Assembly: GCF_014191715.1 (NCBI RefSeq)
Contig: NZ_JACHWY010000004.1
Location: forward strand, 1-64,000
Origin: Litorivivens lipolytica
GTDB taxonomy: Bacteria > Pseudomonadota > Gammaproteobacteria > Pseudomonadales > Spongiibacteraceae
DNA length: 64,000 nt
Direction of reading: 5' to 3'
A program made the translations under genes and the position numbers. The notes under the pieces are model-generated. The model was not told where the DNA came from. It saw only the letters and a program-made list of their open reading frames with translations, and searched no databases. This document shows, one piece after another, positions 8,441 to 17,145 of the stretch (position 1 is the stretch's first letter; every line of letters begins with the position of its first letter).

Positions 8441-9795
8441 TACCAGTCCTCCTGAATCCGCGGATTTGAGGTGACATTGCCAGTTGCCGTCGCCGAGCTC
8501 GCTCTCGCTCCTTGACGATTACCGCCGGACGTCTTGCCCGCTTGAAAAGCTTCGGCCGTTTGAGCACGGAAGTTCTCAGCAGAGGACAACATGCTTGGGC
8601 TCCACGCGTACGCGGTCAGATAAAAATCTACCCCAGCGGCTTCATCGCTCACCTTCTTGGCGTAGAGCTTCGAAGCGCCCTTCAGTTTGAGAACACTCTG
8701 CGTGTTAAAGTTCTGATTCAGCTGACTGATCACCACGCTTTCTTGCGCTTGGCTAATCGTTTCCGAATCACCTTCAATGCGCTTCTTAACTTGAACATGC
8801 GTGTCGTCGCGCACACTCTGGTTCAGCGAATGATCCAAGCTCATATTCGCAAACCGGGCCAACTCACGCGCAGCGTTGTTCTCGGCCATCTTTCGCTCAG
8901 ATTGCATGCGGTTACTGTTCAGTATGCTCGAACCGCCCGATTCGCTAGCTGGCGCCAGACCAAAGCCAATGACTGCCCACTCGCCGTTTGACAGCTTTGT
9001 CATACGAGTACCGACCATGCCGAGCATTGATCCTGGCTGGTTGCTCATTTGCTCTTGAATCCACTGGGCGATCTCAGCACGCGCACCAGGGTTTGTCTGA
9101 GCTGCACCACGTTGACCACTGAGCACACCAGCGACTTCTGCCGTATCAGGGGAAAGGCCAACGACCACCGCCATCTGTCCGTTATGGACTGCTGTTTGCA
9201 CAATCCGCGCGCCTGAAAAGGCGTCAGAGACAGAACGCGAGAGAACGTCAGTGATGAGTCGGCGATCAACTGTCGAAGAGCACTCGATAACCGAGTCCAG
9301 CTTACGCTTCTCTGCCTTCTCCTCGTCGGACGTAGTGAAATTGCGAATCGCACCCTTTACGACATCCAGAAAGGACTCGTCCGCTTGAGCGGCTGCTTTT
9401 GCAGCTTTGTGGTCACTTTCACAGCTTGCCAGCAAGGCTTCTGCGGGACCGCCGGTGGAGGTCGTTTGAATACCAGTTTCCGCAGCGATTAGATCTGCAC
9501 CAAGCTCATTGGCCAGCTGGGTATAGGCTTGCGCAAGCGCAAACTGATAGGCGGTATTTATGCTCGTAACATAGGCAGTGCTGCCCTGCGCACCGGCAAT
9601 GCCGGCGACACCATAGGCCAAGCGATAGTTCTTGCCGCGCTGGAGGAGCTCATTCTCCATCTCGATCTTATAGGCATCGAGCGCGTCATAGAGATCAACG
9701 CCTTCAGCCAGATTCAGTGTGGCAGCGTTTACGGCGCCTGCCATACCAAGGGCCACGAACGCGACCGCCCCAGAAAATGCTTTTCGGATAGACAT
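8440..9795 (-). CDS. Exported protein of the LpoB/CsgG cluster, DUF6844-like
   Basis: The 451-residue protein has a cleavable signal peptide (AVAFVALGMAGAVNA). The mature protein is mostly helical and alpha/beta, with a low-complexity Gly/Ser/Ala tail (residues ~415-440). It lies between lpoB and the csgG-like gene, the position of a DUF6844 protein in related gammaproteobacterial clusters, and I assign it mainly from that context. It overlaps the next gene by one base. AAGGGAG precedes the ATG. No enzymatic motif is visible. Confidence 0.55.
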   Translation of the reverse strand: MSIRKAFSGAVAFVALGMAGAVNAATLNLAEGVDLYDALDAYKIEMENELLQRGKNYRLAYGVAGIAGAQGSTAYVTSINTAYQFALAQAYTQLANELGADLIAAETGIQTTSTGGPAEALLASCESDHKAAKAAAQADESFLDVVKGAIRNFTTSDEEKAEKRKLDSVIECSSTVDRRLITDVLSRSVSDAFSGARIVQTAVHNGQMAVVVGLSPDTAEVAGVLSGQRGAAQTNPGARAEIAQWIQEQMSNQPGSMLGMVGTRMTKLSNGEWAVIGFGLAPASESGGSSILNSNRMQSERKMAENNAARELARFANMSLDHSLNQSVRDDTHVQVKKRIEGDSETISQAQESVVISQLNQNFNTQSVLKLKGASKLYAKKVSDEAAGVDFYLTAYAWSPSMLSSAENFRAQTAEAFQAGKTSGGNRQGARASSATATGNVTSNPRIQEDW

Positions 9796-9807
9796 AGAGC
9801 TACTCCC

Positions 9808-10413
9808 TTACCAGCTGACTGTTTTGCTTGATCCGCGTTTTACGATGGGCGTCTCGCCCTCCCAAATTGCCAGACCGGTGTTGATGTCAGTAAGGGTAAG
9901 CTGGAAAGAGTATTCAACCTGTGTTTGGCCACGACCCATCGCATGGTTACGCTGCATGATCTTCCCGGAAAGGGACAAGTCAGGTGCCTGCAGTGAGCGC
10001 TTTCGTGCAACACGGCTCTGGTCGAATTCATCATTGCCGCGCAGTTCGCGCGCGGCATAGGCCATCTGGTCTTCTGGACCATTAAGGCCAACTGCGGTTG
10101 TTACAACAACCTTGCCCGAGTTGAGCAGTTCAATTCGAATCTTCTTAATCAGCTGATCGGTATCGATACGCTGCATGGTGTCGTTAATTACGCGGCTCAC
10201 CGCCATCACATAGCGACCACCATTCGGATTAGTCACAGCACCGGTGGCGAGCATCGATTGAACAGACTCCGCTGCCGCTTTCTCAAAATCACGGTACTCC
10301 AACCCCATAACCGTGCCAGCAGTATCGTTGCTAGTGTCGACCAGCTGCACGCCTTGAGAAGCGCAGCCTGTAATGGCTACTGTAAACAGCAATATTGATA
10401 GAATTTTTTTCAT
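9808..10413 (-). CDS. lpoB: LpoB-family lipoprotein, penicillin-binding protein activator
   Basis: The ATG at 10413 gives MKKILSILLFTVAITGCASQ, a type II signal with lipobox ITGC, so it should be an outer-membrane lipoprotein. The C-terminal segment (LSGKIMQRN, then QVEYSFQLTLTDINTGLAIW, ending TVSW) is characteristic of LpoB, which in E. coli activates PBP1b from the outer membrane. The start overlaps the ycfL-like stop (ATGA), showing tight coupling. Chromosomal genomes carry lpoB elsewhere, so this may be a second, specialised copy; whether it acts on a PBP here is inference. Confidence 0.82.
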   Translation of the reverse strand: MKKILSILLFTVAITGCASQGVQLVDTSNDTAGTVMGLEYRDFEKAAAESVQSMLATGAVTNPNGGRYVMAVSRVINDTMQRIDTDQLIKKIRIELLNSGKVVVTTAVGLNGPEDQMAYAARELRGNDEFDQSRVARKRSLQAPDLSLSGKIMQRNHAMGRGQTQVEYSFQLTLTDINTGLAIWEGETPIVKRGSSKTVSW

Positions 10414-10820
10414 TGGTTGTATCCCCACTTGTTTATTTCTTGAATTTCAATTCGATAGTCCGCTGCTCTGGGTCCCGGTGAAACCGACGTAAGCTCGATG
10501 AGTTGACCCGGTTTAACCAATCGCTCTTGCCACTTCCCAAGCAGCGTTTTAATCGGCTGGCCGTCAGCGGTATACCAGAGAACCCGGTAATTCAGCTTAA
10601 GGTCCATCAATGCCGTCGACTTCGCAGACAACATCACCTTCATGCCCTTGTCTGAGCTATACCATGACCTAACATCGACAATCTGCAAGCCCTTACCGCC
10701 GTAATTAACATGCGCGGCCCATGGCTCATTCGCATGTGACATTTGTCGATTGCTGGTAACCGGCGAGGCACAAGCAGTCACAAAGAGGGCGCTAATTATC
10801 AGTAGAACAATTCTCTTCAT
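10410..10820 (-). CDS. ycfL: YcfL-family lipoprotein
   Basis: 136 residues beginning MKRIVLLIISALFVTACASP, a type II signal peptide with lipobox VTAC. The mature part resembles YcfL/DUF1425, a small beta-sandwich (LNYRVLWYTADGQPIKTLLG, then TSVSPGPRAADYRIEIQ). YcfL is commonly adjacent to lpoB and COG3014 genes, as here. Its stop overlaps the lpoB start by 4 bp. The function of the family is not established. Confidence 0.78.
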   Translation of the reverse strand: MKRIVLLIISALFVTACASPVTSNRQMSHANEPWAAHVNYGGKGLQIVDVRSWYSSDKGMKVMLSAKSTALMDLKLNYRVLWYTADGQPIKTLLGKWQERLVKPGQLIELTSVSPGPRAADYRIEIQEINKWGYNQ

Positions 10821-10831
10821 TTTGGCGGCCC

Positions 10832-12238
10832 TTACAGTTCGTAGACTTCAACCAGCGGATATGATGCCGGTGTGGGTTGCTTGATATAGACGAAGGAATT
10901 CTTCCCTGCTGGCAGATAGATTTCGCGTGATTCTCCGTTGCCATATGGAATGCGGAGTATTTCTTGTCCTTGATCCGCCGAAATCTTCGCGACCGCCCAC
11001 TTCTCCGGCGTAGATCGCCAAATTCGCGTATCCGCAGATGTGCTCGCCGCCGAATACGCCATGCCCAGCAGAGAACCCATCGGACCCATGCGATCGCCCA
11101 TTTCTTTCTGGATCAGCGCCTTGGCACCAGCAGATACTGCGGCGCGAGCCACGGTTGGAGGCATGCGCTTCTTGTATTCAGTACGGAGCACCTTCTCCAT
11201 GGAAGCTAACGGGGCGAATTCAAGTGGTTTGCCATTGACGACCACACTGTTTACATCGACAACCCCGTTACGGTCTGTCATTTCTGGCAGCGCAAGATTG
11301 ATCATCACAGGCTGCCCATTCATGCTGGCGAGCCACGGCATAGTGATTTTTTTCTCTTTGTAGATGGGACCCAGGCCGGCCTCGAACACGACCCAACGGT
11401 AATGACCATCCCCGCCAATCGAGCTAGTCTGGCGCAGCGCCATGAGGTCTGTGTCGATAACCGGATGCTCGCCAGTCATACCGCGAACACGCTTCATGAG
11501 CGTTTCGGCTTTTTCGATATCTGCGTTTTGACCACCGGCCAAGAAAAGCGCATTAACATAGGCCACTGCCGGATTCACAAAATCATCGTAGACTTCCCAC
11601 TGATCTATGCCGGGGAAATGCTGCGACAGAGCGCTATCCACTTGCTCATTGGAATTTTCTACGCCCTTCTCCGCGGCTTCTTCTTGTGCCTTCGCAATGT
11701 CTTTTGCGTAACGCTCAACCGCGATTCGCGCGCGATCATTTGCACGATTGAATTCGACGCGGGCATTATCGGGCTCGCCCTCACCCCAGAATGCCAGGGC
11801 TTTGTAAAAGTTGGTCAAAATACGCTCTGAGGGCGGTGGATCGTATGATCGCGCAGAGTCATTTAGTAGCGCCGCACCGATGCTCTCGCCAATTTTGGCG
11901 CCAACGCTTTCCGTATCTTCATTTGCGAATAGCCCTTCCACTGCATCGTAGTGAGCGATCGCACGGCGATAGTTGCCCATTAGGCGCCAGCTCTCGCCGG
12001 CCTCTAAGTGCATCAGAATGCTCTTAGGGGTTGCTGCCACCGGCAATAACTTTCCCGTTTCTTCATCCCGCAGATCTAAAGCACTTTCCACGGCGTAAAC
12101 CACACCTTCATACCGACCATTCTGGTAGTGGCTGTCGAGGTCTTGGACCATTGTGGATGTGTCATAAGTCGCGCAGCCGGTCGCGAGTAGCGCCCCGCTC
12201 AGCGCAATTGCTGGCATTGCTTTACGTATGGCCTTCAT
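10832..12238 (-). CDS. COG3014-family lipoprotein
   Basis: The ATG at 12238 is preceded by GGGGGA and begins a lipoprotein signal (MKAIRKAMPAIALSGALLATGC), which fixes the start; the longer frame to 12298 is not needed. The ~468-residue mature protein has a TPR-like helical N-terminal half (YRRAIAHYDAVEGLF, FYKALAFWGEGEPDNARVEF) and a C-terminal domain with TRIWRSTPEKWAVAK, hallmarks of COG3014 proteins. It is the first gene of a five-gene operon (COG3014, ycfL, lpoB, DUF6844-like, csgG-like) with gaps of 12 bp or less or overlaps. A peptidoglycan or surface-assembly role is inferred from context. Confidence 0.75.
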   Translation of the reverse strand: MKAIRKAMPAIALSGALLATGCATYDTSTMVQDLDSHYQNGRYEGVVYAVESALDLRDEETGKLLPVAATPKSILMHLEAGESWRLMGNYRRAIAHYDAVEGLFANEDTESVGAKIGESIGAALLNDSARSYDPPPSERILTNFYKALAFWGEGEPDNARVEFNRANDRARIAVERYAKDIAKAQEEAAEKGVENSNEQVDSALSQHFPGIDQWEVYDDFVNPAVAYVNALFLAGGQNADIEKAETLMKRVRGMTGEHPVIDTDLMALRQTSSIGGDGHYRWVVFEAGLGPIYKEKKITMPWLASMNGQPVMINLALPEMTDRNGVVDVNSVVVNGKPLEFAPLASMEKVLRTEYKKRMPPTVARAAVSAGAKALIQKEMGDRMGPMGSLLGMAYSAASTSADTRIWRSTPEKWAVAKISADQGQEILRIPYGNGESREIYLPAGKNSFVYIKQPTPASYPLVEVYEL

Positions 12239-12433
12239 GATGTATTCCCCCATCAAGTTTTCTTCTACTAGTTCTGTCCACATGTTAGAGCAGACCACAC
12301 GAACTCAAACTCTGCACTCTGGTAGTTTTCTCCCCTTTTGGAGCACCGCCGATTTGCACTGACCTTTCCCCCAATTTTAGAACCATGGCCACGATGAGAT
12401 TTCCAGTTAACCTAACGGGATGGAGATCTCAGC

Positions 12434-12697
12434 ATGAAGAAGCGACACAGCGACGAGCAAATCATCAAGGCCATCAAAGAGCATGAGGCCGGAGCCAAGG
12501 TTGAAGACATCTGTCGTAACCTGGGTATTTCAAACGGCGCTTTCTATAACTGGCGCAGCAAGTTCGCAGGCATGGAAGTCAACGAAGCCAAGCGATTACG
12601 TGAACTGGAAAGCGAGAACGGCAAACTCAAGAAGCTATTGGCGGATAAGCTCCTTGAAGTTGAAGCAATGAAGGATGTGCTGTCAAAAAAGTGGTGA
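12434..12697 (+). CDS. IS3 transposase OrfA
   Basis: 87 residues with the transposase-8 helix-turn-helix (HSDEQIIKAIKEHEAGAKVE, then NLGISNGAFYNWRSKF) and a leucine-zipper-like C-terminus (LRELESENGKLKKLLADKLLE). It ends in the run AAAAAAG at 12685-12691, which overlaps the beginning of orfB and is a typical -1 slippery site for making the OrfAB fusion transposase. Confidence 0.9.
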   Translation: MKKRHSDEQIIKAIKEHEAGAKVEDICRNLGISNGAFYNWRSKFAGMEVNEAKRLRELESENGKLKKLLADKLLEVEAMKDVLSKKW

Positions 12698-13509
12698 AGC
12701 CCGCCGGTCGCAAGCAGGCAGCCAAGCACATGATCGTAGAACATCGCATCAGTGAACGAGCCGCCTGGCGGTTAGCGGGCATCAGCCGAACGGCGTATCG
12801 CTATCAGGCCAGACCAAGCAACGACGGGGCTCTGAGAGCCAGGCTAAAGGAATTAGCTGTTGAGCAGTCTGCTTATGGCTATCTGTTGTTGCATGGCCTT
12901 CTTAAGGCGGAAGGACTGGTGGTTAATAGGAAGCGTACGTACCGGATTTACACCGAAGAAGGCCTTCAGGTACGCACCAAGAAGCGGAAGAAGCTACAGC
13001 GCCCAAGGCTGCCAATGGAGGTGCCTCTGGGTGTTGATCAGCGCTGGTCGATGGACTTTGTGTCAGACCAGTTGACTAATGGACGACGCTTCCGAGTGCT
13101 CAATGTCGTTGATGATTATTCCCGCGAGATGGTTGGCCAGCTGGTTTCCGTGTCGATAAGTGGACGGCAAGTTGCTCGCTTTTTTGGTCAGTTAATCGAG
13201 GCTCGCGGTAAGCCGAATACGATTATCTGCGACAACGGCACCGAATTTACCAGTAAGGCGATGTTCTTCTGGAGCCAGGAATCAGGCGTGAAACTTGGAT
13301 TCATACAGCTTGGAAAAACTACGCAGAATGCTTTTGTAGAAAGCCTGAATGGAAAGTTCAGAAACGAGTGTTTAAACCGTCATTGGTTCCGGTCAATGGA
13401 GGAAGCCAGAGTCAAGATCGATCAGTGGCGGCACCACTACAACCACGTTCGACCACACAGTTCTCTGGACTATCTGCCACCTGTTTTATTTACAAATCAG
13501 GCAGCATAA
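12691..13509 (+). CDS. IS3 transposase OrfB (DDE integrase)
   Basis: 272 residues with the rve integrase core. The DDE triad can be placed at WSMDFVSD, IICDNGTEF and FVESLNGKFRNECLN, and the C-terminus has HHYNHVRPHSSL, typical of the family. The nominal start is GTG at 12691, but OrfB is probably produced mainly by frameshifting from orfA. The frame is intact, so the element may be active. Confidence 0.9.
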   Translation: MVKPAGRKQAAKHMIVEHRISERAAWRLAGISRTAYRYQARPSNDGALRARLKELAVEQSAYGYLLLHGLLKAEGLVVNRKRTYRIYTEEGLQVRTKKRKKLQRPRLPMEVPLGVDQRWSMDFVSDQLTNGRRFRVLNVVDDYSREMVGQLVSVSISGRQVARFFGQLIEARGKPNTIICDNGTEFTSKAMFFWSQESGVKLGFIQLGKTTQNAFVESLNGKFRNECLNRHWFRSMEEARVKIDQWRHHYNHVRPHSSLDYLPPVLFTNQAA

Positions 13510-13559
13510 CTTTTGGAAAATCTCATCAGAGCAGTGGTACTAACTCTGGGGAAAGGTCA

Positions 13560-13874
13560 GGTCACCGGAGATTTAATACTCTGGAACCTTCAGGCTAGGT
13601 GCTTAGCAATGACACAAGCTCACATCAGTGGAGCCGCGAGAATACTTCCGGGGGCTTTGCAATGAGCAACAATGGCGTCAGGGTTTTGAGGCTCTCGACG
13701 TCCCTGTTTCTAATCTTGCACCGTACGTAGACATGACAACCATGTCGTTGTAACTAAACTTCACCTTTATTGTATTTCCGAATTTCGTTGATTCCATGGA
13801 GAATTTCCTCACCGATATCTCGTTCAGCCATTACATGGGAGATCATGGATGTTTCAAGCAGTGGTGGCATACGA
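13560..13874. other. Gene-free stretch between the IS and the replication region
   Basis: No coding frame is convincing. The notable item is the Ter-like sequence at 13742-13757. The stretch is AT-richer than the envelope operon. Confidence 0.5.
13742..13757 (+). other. Candidate Ter site (Tus binding)
   Basis: The sequence contains GTTGTAACTAA, identical to positions 6-16 of the E. coli Ter consensus AGNATGTTGTAACTAA, including G6 and C13; positions 2, 4 and 5 differ. It lies ~600 bp left of the predicted oriV on a replicon that encodes a Tus homologue. In this orientation the non-permissive face looks left, so forks moving rightward would be stopped before re-entering the origin. Binding by this divergent Tus is inferred. 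Confidence 0.55.
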
Positions 13875-14189
13875 TTAAAAAGAGAAATCTCTTTTTTCCA
13901 AGAACTCAATAAATAGCCGATGAGGGTATATTACCCTCCCCTGCCGGCTTTCTTTCCAATACAGATTAAACTCAATGAGTGCGAGTTTAATCTGTTCTAT
14001 ATCAGAGCAGATAGACAAAGCAGGAAGGAGTACCTCCAAAGGAGGGCAATAGTTCCCACTGCTATCGTAATCATTCGATTCGCCAGCTTTTTCGAAGTTA
14101 AATTCTTTGTCTAGATATCTATCTAGAGCTTGCGCTATTTCTGTTAACGAATAGCCCTTGTCAATAAGCTCTTTTACTTGTGTTAACAA
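13875..14189 (-). CDS. Small hypothetical protein next to oriV
   Basis: 104 residues from a TTG start that is well supported by GAGGA seven bases upstream. The N-terminus (VKELIDKGYSLTEIAQALDRYL) could be a helix-turn-helix; the rest is acidic with no recognised domain. It sits between the Ter-like site and the predicted origin, transcribed in the same direction as repA, and might be a replication accessory or copy-control protein, but that is position-based only. Confidence 0.5.
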   Translation of the reverse strand: MLTQVKELIDKGYSLTEIAQALDRYLDKEFNFEKAGESNDYDSSGNYCPPLEVLLPALSICSDIEQIKLALIEFNLYWKESRQGRVIYPHRLFIEFLEKRDFSF

Positions 14190-14373
14190 AAGTTGTTCCT
14201 CGATCGAGTATGCAAATTACTCATTTACTGTACTTGCCATAATAGAGTTATTTGAAATCCTTGTATTACTTGGGAGGTCGCAACCCATTGATATTAAAGC
14301 ATATATTTATTTTTCAGTCACATCTATGTCTGTCCTTAGTCCGGCTTACGTCATAGCGTTGTCCCAAATATTT

Positions 14374-14392
14374 GGCAAGTGTCATCACTTTT
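14374..14392 (+). repeat. Left arm of the 19-bp oriV inverted repeat
   Basis: GGCAAGTGTCATCACTTTT, repeated exactly in inverse orientation at 14520-14538. The 127-bp spacing is too long for a simple terminator and suits an initiator or regulator site. Confidence 0.7.
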
Positions 14393-14394
14393 CT

Positions 14395-14403
14395 TGTGGA
14401 TAA
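14395..14403 (+). promoter_or_regulatory. DnaA box
   Basis: TGTGGATAA is the exact complement of the strongest DnaA box, TTATCCACA. It lies two bases from the left arm of the oriV repeat. Confidence 0.75.
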
Positions 14404-14519
14404 CTTGGTCATGGTTGATTTTCGACCTTTTGGGGGAATCTACAGCTAGCAAGTTTACGATAAACAGAGCAATTGTTTTTTTTTTGTAAACTTTAATTTT
14501 TCATTGGCCCGCAGAAAAA

Positions 14520-14538
14520 AAAAGTGATGACACTTGCC
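14520..14538 (-). repeat. Right arm of the 19-bp oriV inverted repeat
   Basis: Exact inverse copy of 14374-14392, immediately after the A-run that ends the AT-rich segment. Confidence 0.7.
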
Positions 14539-14604
14539 TAAGTTAATAGGGAGTTTTGCCTGGATGAGCCGGTTTCCCTATTGGTGTGTATAGGTAGAAA
14601 GGGG

Positions 14605-15711
14605 TTAAAACAAAGGCTTTTGAGAGGGAGAAACGGCGCCACTGATTGTTGATGAGTCACCAACCAGCATCAAGCCTCCTCGTTTGTCTGCAATGATTGG
14701 TAGAGAGATTCCCTCGTTTTTCAATGCCTCTAGTGCCATCAAAGCGGCGTCAGCAGTTGAATAATGAGATTTAAATGCCGGAGTAAATTGGTCGTGGAAG
14801 TCCTTCCAGCTCAGTCGGATAACTCCTTGGGAATCATTTCGAAGGCTGTTTGCCCTATACGCGGCCCAATGAACTAAGTCGTAAGCCAGCGGATTTTCCA
14901 TTTTCGCCAGCTTCAGTTGAACTTCACGATCTATAGGGACAGCGTGTTTTTTTGCGAGGTTCGAAAAGTAAGACGAGAAGGTCAGCTGGATTCCTTCCGA
15001 CTTTATAAAATCTTTATGTCCCCAGTAGACGGCCCTATGAACTATCCCCATGGGTTCTACAGAGGTAAAGGGCATCGATGGCCTCCCCTCCTCTTCCAGT
15101 GTTCCCCTCCCAACTATATGGATAGTGGCATTGATCCAGGAGATTAGACTTTCTACGTATCTGGTAACGCTGCCCCTCTTCCCGCCAACAGCAGGAATAT
15201 CAAATAATTCTTCTACGAACCTCGTTTTAATTGCGGGTAGATTTATAACCTCTCCTTCTTCACTTTGTAAGGCCAATGTTGTGAGTAGTGACAATACCTG
15301 CCGCCCTGGGATCCCATAAGGAAGCTTTACTTGGTCCCGACTATTCTTTGCCAGAGGCATGCTGATAGTCGTTTCATAGACTTTTGATGAAGTTAGGTAT
15401 TGGGTTGCTGCGCCTGGATTCTGAGCTGGTATGCCAGAGTGTATTAACGGCGCGGGGACGAACCAGAGTTCCATGCTCCGATTGCCATTTTTGGCAATGA
15501 CCTTGTCATAAATTTCAAAAGCAAGCGACCCAAGTTTTTCCCGCTGGCCTGGTGCCATTAACCGAAAAATGTTTTCCGGTAGGGCTTCGAACCCGTGCCG
15601 TGCTATGACGTTTGCGACGTCTGCGGCGGACATTCCTTCAGCTTTAGCGTCGTCAACCTCATTTCTGGATTTAAGCAGCGCTAAAAATGCGGGTTCTTCT
15701 TGGATAGCCAT
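14605..15711 (-). CDS. repA: Plasmid replication initiator RepA
   Basis: 368 residues. The central part has the signature of RepA_C-type plasmid initiators: KLPYGIPGRQVLSLLTTLAL at ~130-149, then a winged-helix segment with FSSYFSNLAKKHAVPIDREV and PLAYDLVHWAAYRAN at ~245-290, and ISLPIIADKRGGLML near the end. These proteins bind origin DNA and recruit DnaA and the replisome. The gene is divergent from parA with only 79 bp between, and oriV lies just past its 3' end. No strong ribosome site precedes the ATG, consistent with low expression. Confidence 0.8.
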   Translation of the reverse strand: MAIQEEPAFLALLKSRNEVDDAKAEGMSAADVANVIARHGFEALPENIFRLMAPGQREKLGSLAFEIYDKVIAKNGNRSMELWFVPAPLIHSGIPAQNPGAATQYLTSSKVYETTISMPLAKNSRDQVKLPYGIPGRQVLSLLTTLALQSEEGEVINLPAIKTRFVEELFDIPAVGGKRGSVTRYVESLISWINATIHIVGRGTLEEEGRPSMPFTSVEPMGIVHRAVYWGHKDFIKSEGIQLTFSSYFSNLAKKHAVPIDREVQLKLAKMENPLAYDLVHWAAYRANSLRNDSQGVIRLSWKDFHDQFTPAFKSHYSTADAALMALEALKNEGISLPIIADKRGGLMLVGDSSTISGAVSPSQKPLF

Positions 15712-15790
15712 ACTTTTTAGTTTACCTTTTTTCTAGAAATTCTATTATATGCGTAAACCTTCAACAACAGTCAAAATCCAAGGTGATCTG
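15712..15790. promoter_or_regulatory. Divergent repA/parA promoter region
   Basis: This short gap must hold promoters for repA (minus) and parAB (plus). It contains the palindrome TTTCTAGAAA at 15730-15739 next to AATTCTATTATATGC. The palindrome is a plausible operator for the N-terminal HTH of ParA or for RepA autoregulation, but no binding data can be inferred. Confidence 0.45.
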
Positions 15791-17128
15791 ATGAACAGAA
15801 TGAGCCAACCAACTATCGAGGAGCTGGATTCCGATCTCGAAGTTGCTATTGAACGAGGGGACAAACTCTTTGAGGGTATTCAGTCTGGGCTACTCAAAGA
15901 ACTATTTCCCGACTTGAGCCAAGAGGCAATTGAAGAGCTTGGCCTAGGCAGCAAAGTAATGCCAAAGCGCTTCTCAATGCAAGAAGCTTCGTCTCTTCTC
16001 GGGGTAACAAGACAGGCAATAAACAAGGCTGAGAAAGAGGGTAGGTTACCTGCGCCTGATACAAAGCCCTCTGCCGACGGAAGAAATATTAGAGCCGGGT
16101 TCACATTGCAGCAAATAGAGAATATGAGAAGTGTCTTCGGAAAGCTACCTGCCAAGTTTCCGGAGACCTACGTACTTGGCGTACTAAACCAGAAGGGCGG
16201 AGCTCAGAAGACTACTACCACCTTGTTTTACGCTCAGTGGCTGGCTGTCCAAGGCTACAAAGTACTGATTGTCGATACCGATGGCCAAGGATCGCTGACG
16301 ACTTGGATGGGTTTGAAGCCAGATATAGACATCGGTTGGGAGGATACCATCGCACCCTTCGTTATCCAGGATGAGCACCGCTGGGAGGAGGAATTGGGGC
16401 GAGATAGCCGTGAGCTTAACGATTTGAACTATGCTGTCAGAAAAACCTACTTTCATGGAATTGACCTGATCCCCGCGTGTGGTTCTCTCCTAGAAATTGA
16501 TCTTTACAGAAACATGACGACTAAGGCTCCAGATGTGATATGTCAGCGGGTAGGGCTTGGTCGCAAGTTTCCGGCAACAGACATATTGCGGTTTGGCCTT
16601 GAGCCCTTAAGAGAGCGTTATGACATTATCCTGCTAGATGGAACGCCTTCACTTAACTTGAATACGACTAATGTACTTTCTGCTTGTGACAGAGTGTTGA
16701 TTCCTACGCCAGCTCATATGATTGATATTGCCTCTACTGTGCAGTTTGTTGATCAAGTGAGGCAAGTCTTTAAATTATTCAGAGATCATGACAGCGCTAG
16801 GGTGAGCATGGGGGTAAATTTCTTGATCAACCGTTATTCGGCTTCCGAAGCTTCTTACACGGCTGAGTCGATGATCCGTCATATTTTCAAAGACATGGTG
16901 CTGTCGACACCGGTTGAGAAGTCAGATGAGGTCCAAAGAGAGGGCAATACGCTGCACACTATATACGAAGTACCCAATTCATTGATTACAAATCCTAAGG
17001 CCCATAAGAGAGCGCTAGAAAATTATGAGCAGGTATTCACGGAAGTGACAAATAGGGTGGTGCGAGGAATCGTTCCGCGTGACTTGGATAAAGTCATAAA
17101 TATGCGCGAATCAAAAACTGCTGTCTGA
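15791..17128 (+). CDS. parA: Type Ia plasmid partition ATPase ParA (SopA-like)
   Basis: The ATG at 15791 follows AAGGTG, preferred over an in-frame ATG at 15749. The ~445-residue protein has an N-terminal ~120-residue DNA-binding part with a MerR-like HTH (FSMQEASSLLGVTRQAINKA) and then the ATPase core with a deviant Walker A (NQKGGAQKTTTT at ~131-142), Walker A' (VDTDGQGSL) and Walker B (IILLDGTPSL). The N-terminal HTH is the mark of the P1/F type Ia class, where ParA also represses its own operon. parB follows after 17 bp. Confidence 0.9.
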   Translation: MNRMSQPTIEELDSDLEVAIERGDKLFEGIQSGLLKELFPDLSQEAIEELGLGSKVMPKRFSMQEASSLLGVTRQAINKAEKEGRLPAPDTKPSADGRNIRAGFTLQQIENMRSVFGKLPAKFPETYVLGVLNQKGGAQKTTTTLFYAQWLAVQGYKVLIVDTDGQGSLTTWMGLKPDIDIGWEDTIAPFVIQDEHRWEEELGRDSRELNDLNYAVRKTYFHGIDLIPACGSLLEIDLYRNMTTKAPDVICQRVGLGRKFPATDILRFGLEPLRERYDIILLDGTPSLNLNTTNVLSACDRVLIPTPAHMIDIASTVQFVDQVRQVFKLFRDHDSARVSMGVNFLINRYSASEASYTAESMIRHIFKDMVLSTPVEKSDEVQREGNTLHTIYEVPNSLITNPKAHKRALENYEQVFTEVTNRVVRGIVPRDLDKVINMRESKTAV

Positions 17129-17145
17129 GACAGGGGGAATAAACG

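Larger units (their letters stand above)
12360..13559 (+). mobile_element. IS3-family insertion sequence, complete
   Basis: Imperfect terminal inverted repeats begin TGACCTTTCCCC at both ends and re-match at GATGAGATTTT(C)C about 30 bp inside. Between them lie orfA and orfB in overlapping frames, the IS3 arrangement. Length is 1,200 bp. The 3-4 bp flanking sequences (GCAC on the left, GGTC on the right) do not match, so no target duplication is visible; the element may have recombined or the duplication decayed. It separates the envelope operon from the replication region. Confidence 0.85.
14190..14604. other. oriV: Predicted vegetative replication origin (oriV)
   Basis: This non-coding stretch downstream of repA combines a perfect DnaA box (14395-14403), an AT-rich segment with long T and A runs (about 14461-14520), and a 19-bp inverted repeat (14374-14392 and 14520-14538) bracketing both. 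GTTTAC/GTAAAC and AATAGGGA/TCCCTATT inverted repeats also occur. No clear array of direct iterons was found, so the RepA-binding site is not defined. The short plus-strand frame at 14158-14403 is judged spurious. Confidence 0.7.

Noticed and set aside
9520-9545. GCTTGCGCAAGC-like short palindromes as copies of the 16-mer
   Set aside because: They lack the central CATG and lie in coding sequence; a similar one near 40908 was rejected for the same reason.
10096-10110. GTTACAACAAC, a Ter-like core inside lpoB
   Set aside because: It lies within a conserved coding stretch and matches only GTTGTAAC; the flank that follows differs from the consensus.
14158-14403. 81-codon plus-strand frame over the oriV region
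   Set aside because: It overlaps the 13875-14189 gene and the DnaA box, has no ribosome site and no protein-like features beyond hydrophobicity.
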